Shown: one piece after another, positions 53,329 to 59,252 of the stretch
Layout of the letters: the number at the start of each line of letters is the position of its first letter
How positions within the stretch are numbered: the stretch's first letter is position 1
Assembly (NCBI GenBank): GCA_002298145.1
Contig: DBMP01000028.1
Span: 1 to 59,252, forward strand
Reading direction: 5' to 3'
From: Spartobacteria bacterium UBA695
GTDB taxonomy: Bacteria; Verrucomicrobiota; Verrucomicrobiia; Chthoniobacterales; Chthoniobacteraceae
DNA length: 59,252 bases
Made by a program: the position numbers and the translations under genes
The notes under the pieces: model-generated
Seen by the model: only the letters and a program-made list of their open reading frames with translations
Database searches by the model: none
What the model was told of the DNA's origin: nothing

Positions 53329-53745
53329 GTGAAATCGTTCCGCAAAGAGCTTTGGTTCGACGTGGCCGCCCGGCGTGAATTTATCAACATCACGCCGGAG
53401 GTCGTGACCGCATTGAATGAAAGCGGCATTCGCGAGGGGCTCTGTTTGGTGAACGCGATGCACATTTCGGCCAGCGTCTTCATCAACGACGACGAGGCGG
53501 GTCTGCATCAGGATTTCGAGAACTGGCTGGAGAAGCTGGCTCCCGAAAAGCCGTATTCCCAGTACCATCACAACGGGTTTGAGGACAACGCCGACGCTCA
53601 CTTGAAGCGCTCCATCATGGGGCGCGAGGTGGTCGTGGCTGTTACCGGGGGGCTGCTCGACTTCGGCCCCTGGGAGCAGATTTTCTACGGCGAATTCGAC
53701 GGAAAACGCCGCAAGCGCGTCCTGGTCAAAATCATCGGGGAGTAG
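53329..53745 (+). CDS. YjbQ/UPF0047 family protein
   Basis: 138 aa, GTG start at 53329. The family pattern is clear: GLCLVNAMHISASVFINDDE, YHHNGFEDNADAHLKRSIMG and LDFGPWEQIFYGEFDG, with conserved His residues lining a possible active site. E. coli YjbQ has weak thiamine-phosphate synthase activity; the real role is not settled. It may be co-transcribed with the DUF2934 gene, and overlaps the 3' end of the convergent gene at 53732-54268 by 14 nt. Confidence 0.9.
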   Translation: MKSFRKELWFDVAARREFINITPEVVTALNESGIREGLCLVNAMHISASVFINDDEAGLHQDFENWLEKLAPEKPYSQYHHNGFEDNADAHLKRSIMGREVVVAVTGGLLDFGPWEQIFYGEFDGKRRKRVLVKIIGE

Positions 53746-54268
53746 GCTTGCCGGGCGCTCCAAGGGCCGTCGATTGCGGGCTCGTTTCACGCAAAAGGAG
53801 CTGGACTAGCCATCCTAGGGCAGCGCCCCATAGAAGGTGCGTCGCAATCATTAGCACATTGCGGCGAGCCGGATGCTCCGTCGCCGAGGGGAGCAACCCC
53901 GTTGCGGGCAGCATTCCGAGGTAACTGGCCACCCAGACAAGCAGCCCGAAACCGGCTCCTTGCAGCGTGGATGGCCCCGCCGGTTTGGGGACGAGGCCGA
54001 AAACCGCGCCAGTGGCGGCCCCATAGCCGAAATGCGCGGCCAGCGTGACTGCGGTAGTGAGCGGCTCGTGCACGTGATCACGGGTGCCAGTCGCTTCCGC
54101 CAGCTTTTCCGTAATCTCGCGAGGGGGCAGGGGATAGCGCTCCTGCCGGGGCAGACGCCGGTGCAACAGAATCATGGCCACCGTCATGGGGCCTGTCGCC
54201 GCCATGCCTGCGATCGCCCCTACCAGCGCATGGGCCGCCTTTATTTCGAGAGTCCGTTGCTTCACCAT
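53732..54268 (-). CDS. Multi-pass membrane protein, DUF1440/YagU-like
   Basis: 178 aa with four probable transmembrane helices: HALVGAIAGMAATGPMTVAM, AAHFGYGAATGAVFGLVP, GAGFGLLVWVASYLGMLPAT and VLMIATHLLWGAALGWLVQL. The Gly-rich first helix and HLLWGAALGWL motif resemble small inner-membrane proteins of the DUF1440/YagU sort. Function unknown. A basic, Pro-rich tail is cytoplasmic. Confidence 0.6.
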   Translation of the reverse strand: MVKQRTLEIKAAHALVGAIAGMAATGPMTVAMILLHRRLPRQERYPLPPREITEKLAEATGTRDHVHEPLTTAVTLAAHFGYGAATGAVFGLVPKPAGPSTLQGAGFGLLVWVASYLGMLPATGLLPSATEHPARRNVLMIATHLLWGAALGWLVQLLLRETSPQSTALGAPGKPTPR

Positions 54269-54313
54269 ACTTCGGTATGGGAATCGGGGGACTTCGCAGC
54301 GATGGACGCGGAG

Positions 54314-54817
54314 CTACGCGCCGAGCTTCAGGCGGGGATCGGCTTCGAGCACTTCGGCCAGCGTCGGCCAGCCGCCCTGGTCGTGCAGCGCCTGGAAGGT
54401 GTGGAGGTAGATCGCCACGACGCCCGCCTCGTGTTTTTCGAGGAGCGTATCGACGGCGGTCTTGACCTTTTCCAGCTCCGGAGCGCCGGGCAGCTCCTCC
54501 ACGGTGCCGTTCTCGTCGTGGGCGATGCCCAGGGCGTCGAGGAAGTCGCACAGCACTGCGGATTGCGCGCCGACGAGCCAGACTTGCAGAATGTGGGCGG
54601 CCACTGCGTCGTTCACCTGGCGGGAAAGCGCTTCCTTAATCCACAGGAAGCGTTCATCGCGGGGTTTGCGCTCGACGAAGATCGGGCGGAGGTTGCGCTT
54701 CTTGGCCAGCGCTTCGATGGTGGCTTTGTAGAGCGGTTTTTCTTTTTCGAACAGAAAGCCGAAGACCTGGGACGCCAAGGCGGGCGTCATTTGGGCGAAA
54801 ATAGCGTGTGGGACCAT
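54314..54817 (-). CDS. Unknown soluble protein
   Basis: 167 aa, mainly helical (PALASQVFGFLFEKEKPLYK, AAHILQVWLVGAQSAVLCDF, VKTAVDTLLEKHEAGVVAIY). No domain recognised, no signal peptide. Its length, balanced charge and host-like codon use suggest a genuine conserved gene. It ends 45 nt before the start of the membrane protein on the same strand, so the two may be co-transcribed. Confidence 0.6.
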   Translation of the reverse strand: MVPHAIFAQMTPALASQVFGFLFEKEKPLYKATIEALAKKRNLRPIFVERKPRDERFLWIKEALSRQVNDAVAAHILQVWLVGAQSAVLCDFLDALGIAHDENGTVEELPGAPELEKVKTAVDTLLEKHEAGVVAIYLHTFQALHDQGGWPTLAEVLEADPRLKLGA

Positions 54818-54908
54818 GTGAAAAGTTAAAGAGGGCTCCTTTTTACGGGGTTATGGCGCGTTTGAAAACTGGTTTTTCCGCGCGAGTGCCGTTACGGTCT
54901 CACGCCTC

Positions 54909-55604
54909 GTGAAAACCGCCACCTTAAAAACCAGCCATCCGCTCACCCTCGGCCTTCGCGCCGCCAGGGCCAACCTGGTGCCGGGGCTGATCGTGCAGAT
55001 CCTGATGGCCGCGGTGGTGTGCGCCTACTTTTTTTATCCTCCCGCGCGGGAATGGCTCTCGCACCTGGCCCTGCTCAAACAGCGCTACGGGTACGGGTAT
55101 TCGCTAGTCTCGGGGATTATCGCCGGGGCGATCCTGCCCGAGATCCTGGCCGTGACGGTGTTTCAGAAGGGGAAAATCACCCGCGAAACCTGGGAACGTC
55201 TGATCTTTGCGATGTGCTACTGGGGCTTCCAGAGCATGGTGGTGGACGCCTTTTACCGTTTCCAGGGCGTGCTGTTTGGCACCGATCCGAACGTGGCCAC
55301 GGTGATTAAGAAGGTGCTCGTGGACCAGTTCATCTACACCGCGCTCTACGCCAACCCGTTTGCGATGATCTGCTTTGAATGGAAGAACAGCGGCTACCGC
55401 ATGGCGGGGGTGAGGCGGGTCTTCACGCGGGATTTCTACCAGACCGTCACCCTCCCCACGCTCCTGGCGAACTGGGGCCTGTGGATCCCCGTCGTCTGCA
55501 TGATCTACTCCCTGCCGTCCCTCTTGCAGCTACCGTTGCAGAACCTCGCGCTGACCTTCTGGGCGATGCTGCTCACCTGGATGACCCGCAGGAAGAGCGT
55601 ATAA
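54909..55604 (+). CDS. Mpv17/PMP22-like membrane protein
   Basis: 231 aa, GTG start. Four transmembrane helices. The C-terminal half matches the eukaryotic Mpv17/PMP22 pattern: FYRFQGVLFGTD, VIKKVLVDQFIYTALYANPF (the K...DQ....P core), FYQTVTLPTLLANWGLWIPV and a final LTFWAMLLTWM. Eukaryotic members lie in mitochondrial or peroxisomal membranes and form channels; bacterial ones are little studied. It stands alone, divergent from the gene at 54314. Confidence 0.65.
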   Translation: MKTATLKTSHPLTLGLRAARANLVPGLIVQILMAAVVCAYFFYPPAREWLSHLALLKQRYGYGYSLVSGIIAGAILPEILAVTVFQKGKITRETWERLIFAMCYWGFQSMVVDAFYRFQGVLFGTDPNVATVIKKVLVDQFIYTALYANPFAMICFEWKNSGYRMAGVRRVFTRDFYQTVTLPTLLANWGLWIPVVCMIYSLPSLLQLPLQNLALTFWAMLLTWMTRRKSV

Positions 55605-55644
55605 GCGTATAGTACCAACTCCAACCGAAAAAAAGGCAGCAGGC

Positions 55645-55720
55645 TCACGCAAAGCCGCAAAGGCGCAAAGATAGGGAACGCATGTCTTTGTCTTTTTTGC
55701 GCCTTTGCGGCTTTGCGTGA
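55645..55720. repeat. Perfect inverted repeat (CGCAAAG family), copy 2
   Basis: Arm tcacgcaaagccgcaaaggc extended by gcaaag (55645-55670) pairs with its reverse complement at 55696-55720, with a 25-nt loop. It lies between the convergent Mpv17-like and ClC genes, so it could end both transcripts. The same arms occur at 36501-36560. Confidence 0.85.
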
Positions 55721-55738
55721 GAATAGAAACTCCCCGAG

Positions 55739-57523
55739 TTAAGCCGCAGCCGCATCCGCCTTGTTCTGCTCGGCCAGGGCCAGCAGCAGATCGCGCTTGG
55801 AGACGCTCCCCACCAGGCGGCAATTCTCCCGGTTTTCCACCACCGGCAGGCGGTCAGTCTCGATCTTCAAAAACGCCGTGAGCGCCTGGCCCAGCGGCGC
55901 ATCGGGGGTAATCGTCGGGAAAGTCGTGCGCAGGAGATCGCGGGCGATGACCAGGTTGGCAAGCTCTTTATTCGTCAGGTAGCCCTTAATGTCGTGCAGG
56001 GAAATGACCCCCTTAAAGGCCCCCTCGTCGTCAGTCACGTAAAGATTGACGAACCGGCTGGCCACGAAACTCGCCGCAATCTCCAGGAACGGCGCGGACT
56101 CTGGCACGCTCGGCGGCGAAGTCTTCATCAAGTCCGAAACGCGCATCGCCGAGAGCCGACCTTCGAAAATCCCCTCCTGCTTGCGCTTGAGGGACTCCGC
56201 GTAGATCGACTGCGGCTGGATGCTCCGGCTCACATAATGCGCCACCACGCAGGCCACCATCAAGGGGAGCGTCATCTGGTAGTCGAGCGTCATTTCAAAG
56301 AGCACCAGGATCGCCATCAGCGGCGCGTGCGTCGTAGCCGAGAGCAGCGCCCCCATGCCGACCACCGCGAACGCCGCCGGGACCAGCGCGGACCCTCGCC
56401 AGAGCGGTGCCGCCGCCTGCGAGAAGAGGTAGCCCATGCACGCCCCCACAAAGAGCGTTGGGGTAAAAACGCCGCCCACCGCCCCCGAGCCGAATGTCGC
56501 GGCGGTCGCGGCGAGCTTCATAACGAAAATAATCAGCAGCGTGTACCAGAGGAACTGCCCGTTGAGCACCTGGTTGACGACACTATAGCCGTTGCCGCAG
56601 ACCTCCGGTTTGACCACCGCCAGCATTCCCACGATGAGCCCGCCCGCGATCAGCCGCAGAATGCCGGGCCCCGGGAGCTTGCGAAAAAGCTTTTCGCTGC
56701 TCCTCAGCAACCAGAGAAAGAGCGGCCCCATGCCCCCGGCGATGACACCGAGCAGCAGGTAGAGCCCCATTTCCCAGTTCGAGTTAAGCGCCACGGCGGG
56801 GATGGTAATCTCGTAAAGCGGGCTCGCCGCCAGGAGCTGGCGCACCGTCAGCGTTGCCACCACCGAGGAGAACACCAGCGGGCCAAAGCTCTCCATGGCC
56901 AGCGAGCGCAGGATAATCTCCGAGACAAAGAGCGCCCCGCCGATGGGCGCATTGTAGGCCGAGGCGATGCCCGCCGCCGCGCCGCAGGCCACCAAGAGCC
57001 GCAGCCGCACCGTCGGCATCTTGCGCAGCCGCCCGATGAGGGACGCGATCATCGCCGAGAGCTGGACCAGCGGCCCTTCCCGCCCGATCGACGCCCCCGA
57101 GGCGATGGAAAACAGGGCCGAGGCGGATTTGACCAAGCTCATGCGAAAGGAAATCCTGCCGTCGCCCAGTACAATGGCCTCCATGTAATCCGTCGTGCTC
57201 TTGCCCGGGCGGAGGTGCTTGCCGAAAAAGAGCGCAATGCCCGCGAGCCCGCCACCCACCGCGGGGATAAGGAGCCGCTGCCACGGGCTCAGGCCGTAAA
57301 AGCTCGCCACGAGGCTGCCCGTGTGGCCCGTCAGTAAGCGGTGCACCACCTGGATCAAATCGCGGAACCCGACGGAAGCCAGCGCGCCCAGAAAGCCGAT
57401 CAGCCCCGCCCAGACCAGCGTAATCTGCATTTCCGAGGGCTGGACCAGGTCCGTGAACCAGACCCACAACCGCAGAATCGGCAAATGCCAGTTCCGGTGC
57501 GGGTGGGGGTCAGTTGGGCTCAC
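55739..57523 (-). CDS. ClC-type chloride channel/antiporter with CBS pair
   Basis: 594 aa. The first 430 residues are the ClC transmembrane core with selectivity motifs GREGP (GASIGREGPLVQL) and GVFTP (GAVGGVFTPTLFVG). The C-terminal 150 residues are two CBS domains (VSDLMKTSPPSVPESAPFLE and DRLPVVENRENCRLVGSVSK). In a bacterium it probably works as a Cl-/H+ exchanger or Cl- channel in acid or osmotic stress, with CBS domains sensing nucleotides. The first motif GSGIP of classical ClCs is not obvious. Confidence 0.9.
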   Translation of the reverse strand: MSPTDPHPHRNWHLPILRLWVWFTDLVQPSEMQITLVWAGLIGFLGALASVGFRDLIQVVHRLLTGHTGSLVASFYGLSPWQRLLIPAVGGGLAGIALFFGKHLRPGKSTTDYMEAIVLGDGRISFRMSLVKSASALFSIASGASIGREGPLVQLSAMIASLIGRLRKMPTVRLRLLVACGAAAGIASAYNAPIGGALFVSEIILRSLAMESFGPLVFSSVVATLTVRQLLAASPLYEITIPAVALNSNWEMGLYLLLGVIAGGMGPLFLWLLRSSEKLFRKLPGPGILRLIAGGLIVGMLAVVKPEVCGNGYSVVNQVLNGQFLWYTLLIIFVMKLAATAATFGSGAVGGVFTPTLFVGACMGYLFSQAAAPLWRGSALVPAAFAVVGMGALLSATTHAPLMAILVLFEMTLDYQMTLPLMVACVVAHYVSRSIQPQSIYAESLKRKQEGIFEGRLSAMRVSDLMKTSPPSVPESAPFLEIAASFVASRFVNLYVTDDEGAFKGVISLHDIKGYLTNKELANLVIARDLLRTTFPTITPDAPLGQALTAFLKIETDRLPVVENRENCRLVGSVSKRDLLLALAEQNKADAAAA

Positions 57524-57556
57524 GGAAAAAGATAGTACCGGGAAGCGCGGGCAAGA

Positions 57557-58249
57557 TCAATGGCCCGTCATGGCCGAGAAGAGCGTCTCCATCGTTTGGG
57601 GAAAATCCGGCCCCGCCTCGAACACAAAAACATTGTACTCCGGGTAGTAGCGGGCGCTTGCGACCTTCGTGCCGAGGCTGCCGAGCAGCGCCTTGAGCCA
57701 CGGCCCCGGGTCCTGGTCCAGCTCCCGCTCCGCCGCGCCCATGGCTTGCAGCAGCGCCCGGCTGCGCTCCTTGGGCCCGAGCGTGTCGGGGACGGCCAGG
57801 GCGTTCAGGTGGCGCGCATTCTCCCAGCCGACGAAATTGGGGTTCCGGAAGAGCGGCTCGGCCACGATGGGCGTTTTAAGCGCCGCGTCGCGGAGCGTTT
57901 GCAGCGCCACGAAAAACTCGATCATCGCGGGCGGCACCCCGTTCATTTCCGGGCGGGCGGCGAGGGACTTCCGGGCCCGCAGCTCCAGCGCGTGAGTCCA
58001 GTCGCCCGGGTCTTTAACCACGATATCCGGCTCCCGTTCGTCCCAGTAGCCCGAGCGCCAGAGCGTGAAGCTTTTTTTGCCCGCCGGGCCGGGGTTCCCC
58101 TGGGCCTCCAGGCGCAGACAGGAGAAAAAGAGGCACTTGGCCGGGGCCGAGGGAATCGCCAGGTAGTAGAACGCCGCCGCGGGCTCCGCGCCGCCGGGCG
58201 AGGCACAGCAGAGGAGCAGGAATAGGGCGATCCAGCGCGGAAGTTTCAT
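57557..58249 (-). CDS. Exported protein of unknown function
   Basis: 230 aa with signal peptide MKLPRWIALFLLLCCASPGG. No family recognised. The mature protein has a beta start (AFYYLAIPSAPAKCLFFSCL), a central helix-rich part and a C-terminal strand region (KVASARYYPEYNVFVFEAGP). It precedes the ClC gene on the same strand by 33 nt and may be co-transcribed with it. Confidence 0.6.
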   Translation of the reverse strand: MKLPRWIALFLLLCCASPGGAEPAAAFYYLAIPSAPAKCLFFSCLRLEAQGNPGPAGKKSFTLWRSGYWDEREPDIVVKDPGDWTHALELRARKSLAARPEMNGVPPAMIEFFVALQTLRDAALKTPIVAEPLFRNPNFVGWENARHLNALAVPDTLGPKERSRALLQAMGAAERELDQDPGPWLKALLGSLGTKVASARYYPEYNVFVFEAGPDFPQTMETLFSAMTGH

Positions 58250-58343
58250 CTTAGTGCGGGTACAGTATCAATTCGCATCGGGGCTGGCGATATGGCTTTT
58301 TAAGGTTCCCGGCGGGGCTGCGCTATGATAGAGCAGGGGGACT

Positions 58344-58886
58344 ATGCCAAAGCGTGTCCTTTGTTTGCTGGTGGATGGTTTCGAGGAAGTGGAAGCGCTC
58401 GCTCCCGTGGATCTGCTCCGGCGGGCCGGGGCAGAAGTCGTGCTCGCCTCCGTAACCGGCGCTCCGACCGTCACAGGCCGCAGCGACATCACCGTGCAGA
58501 CCGACGCCAGCCTCACCAACGTCATTGGGGCGGATTTCGACCTCCTCCTCATCCCGGGCGGCCCCGGTGTCGCCACCTTGCGCAAAGACGGGCGCGCGGC
58601 CAAGCTAGCGGCGGCGTTTGTCAAAGCGGGCAACCCCGTGGCAGCCATCTGCGCCGCCCCGACCGTCCTGGCCGACGCCGGGTTGCTGGAAGGCAAGCGC
58701 CACACGGCCCATTTTTCCGTCCACAGTGAACTGAAAGCCGCGCTGGCGGCCGAACGGGTTGTCGAGGACGGCCTCGTCATCACCTCGCGCGGAGCCGGAA
58801 CGGCGCTCGACTTCGGCCTAGCCCTCGTGCGGCGGCTCTACGGCGAGGCCAAAGCCCGGGAAATCGCCGAGAGCATCATGGCGTAG
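58344..58886 (+). CDS. DJ-1/PfpI family protein (YajL-like)
   Basis: 180 aa. A Rossmann-like fold with acid residue Glu15 or Glu16 in VDGFEEVEALAPVDLLRRAG, the nucleophile elbow Cys near residue 103 in VAAICAAPTVLADAGLL, and the closing GAGTALDFGLALVRRLYG. Close to YajL/DJ-1 rather than PfpI in length and in the AICAAP motif. Members act as protein deglycases, chaperones or oxidative-stress sensors; the exact role is debated. Confidence 0.9.
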   Translation: MPKRVLCLLVDGFEEVEALAPVDLLRRAGAEVVLASVTGAPTVTGRSDITVQTDASLTNVIGADFDLLLIPGGPGVATLRKDGRAAKLAAAFVKAGNPVAAICAAPTVLADAGLLEGKRHTAHFSVHSELKAALAAERVVEDGLVITSRGAGTALDFGLALVRRLYGEAKAREIAESIMA

Positions 58887-58928
58887 GGGGCGTAGGGGCG
58901 AGAGGCACAAATGAGGCTTTTCCCCCCC

Positions 58929-59143
58929 TCAGCTTTCAAGAAACGGCATCCGCAGAGTCGAGTCCGTGAAGATGACGCTGTAAGGCTGGAAATCCTTCCC
59001 AAATTCGCGGATGACCCGCGTTTGGAGGGAGATCCCTCCTCTACAAAAAGGGCATCGAGCCCCCCGATAGTGATGGGGCCAAGCAGTCGGTTGTCGGCAC
59101 CTAGATAATACCAGAGATTTGAAGAGTGAGAAAACGGCGTCAT
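58929..59143 (-). pseudogene. GYF_2-domain protein, single-base frameshift
   Basis: The frame from the ATG at 59143 gives NLWYYLGADNRLLGPITIGG then LDALFVEEG, the first half of a GYF_2 domain. The second half, ISLQTRVIREFGKDFQPYSV, is present in the next frame and ends at a stop at 58929-58931. One base appears to be missing in the G-run at about 59030-59036. It may be a pseudogene or a sequencing error; read through, the protein would be about 71 aa. Confidence 0.6.
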
Positions 59144-59170
59144 AATCGTCCTTGGGCTGTTTAGGTTATT

Positions 59171-59215
59171 AACTCAAGCCCCCCTTCGGGTTATTCCGAA
59201 AGGAGGCCGGGAGTT
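59171..59215. terminator. Hairpin near right edge
   Basis: Nested arms AACTC/GAGTT and TTCGG/CCGAA with a GTTATT loop. There is no T-run, and no gene can be tied to it within the window. It may be part of an RNA or a leader that continues beyond the edge. Confidence 0.3.
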
Positions 59216-59252
59216 AGTAAGCCGTAAAGAAACAGCCGCGACGGCCTTGTAT

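Noticed and set aside
52003..53790. 595-codon minus-strand open frame
   Set aside because: Only the part from the signal peptide at 52788 is convincing; the rest is antisense to the DUF2934 and yjbQ genes and has no domain.
59100..59252. A structured RNA gene (tmRNA, SRP or RNase P) at the right edge
   Set aside because: Hairpins are present but none of the conserved core sequences of these RNAs is visible.

Overview
The window looks like chromosomal DNA of a Verrucomicrobiota bacterium, probably close to the Opitutales or Chthoniobacterales. The evidence is a complete Verru_Chthon pseudopilin cassette (23645-29138) behind a PEP-CTERM beta-repeat surface protein, abundant exported and glycan-active proteins (GH3, GH2, a putative carbohydrate-binding protein), and high-GC host genes broken by visibly more AT-rich inserts. 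Species cannot be told from the sequence alone.

Layout. (1) 1-12073 is foreign DNA ending at the 3' end of an initiator tRNA-Met. It holds a phage-type recombination/replication set (Sak4-like ATPase end, Cas4/DUF2800-like nuclease, DUF669-like protein with an SSB-type acidic tip, SF2 helicase), a severed serine recombinase tail with an HTH partner, then an AT-rich block of three same-strand genes that look like antiviral defence: a 1356-aa PD-(D/E)XK nuclease-STAND NTPase-repeat protein, and a two-gene operon of a membrane protein and a putative NA37/NdpA-like protein. (2) 12331-23603 is host: pspA, an AEC transporter, rsmE, a secreted GH3 enzyme with a PA14-like insert, a soluble Cache-LuxR regulator with an orphan NitT/TauT-type binding protein and a cysteine hydrolase, and a two-component system. 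(3) 23645-30969 is the surface-protein plus Verru_Chthon operon. (4) 31122-36358 is a four-gene overlapping operon (M14 carboxypeptidase, threonine synthase, dicarboxylate/amino-acid symporter, exported cyanophycinase-amidotransferase fusion), which suggests scavenging of aspartate-rich peptides or cyanophycin. (5) 36593-42145 is lacZ divergent from an AraC regulator with a paired direct repeat between them, then a second symporter. (6) 42251-45448 holds two exported proteins of unknown function.

(7) 45879-51900 is a small integrative element at tRNA-Ser(GCT), bounded by a 40-bp direct repeat that covers the 5' half of the tRNA. It carries a tyrosine integrase, a two-gene unknown cargo, a HUH rolling-circle-type Rep, an Xis-like HTH protein, an unknown protein next to a strong inverted-repeat cluster, a RelB/MazF toxin-antitoxin pair and a lipoprotein with a TonB-C-like fold. 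Integrase remnants on both sides (45526-45765 and 51972-52025) show that this tRNA has been used repeatedly as an integration site. (8) 51972 to the end is host again: an exported protein whose 3' end was remade by the older insertion, a DUF2934 protein, YjbQ, membrane proteins including an Mpv17-like one, a ClC channel, a DJ-1/PfpI protein and a frameshifted GYF_2 gene.

Best candidates for undescribed biology are the STAND nuclease with its recently expanded 114-bp sensor repeats, the neighbouring membrane/NA37-like pair, and the integrative rolling-circle element with its unknown cargo.
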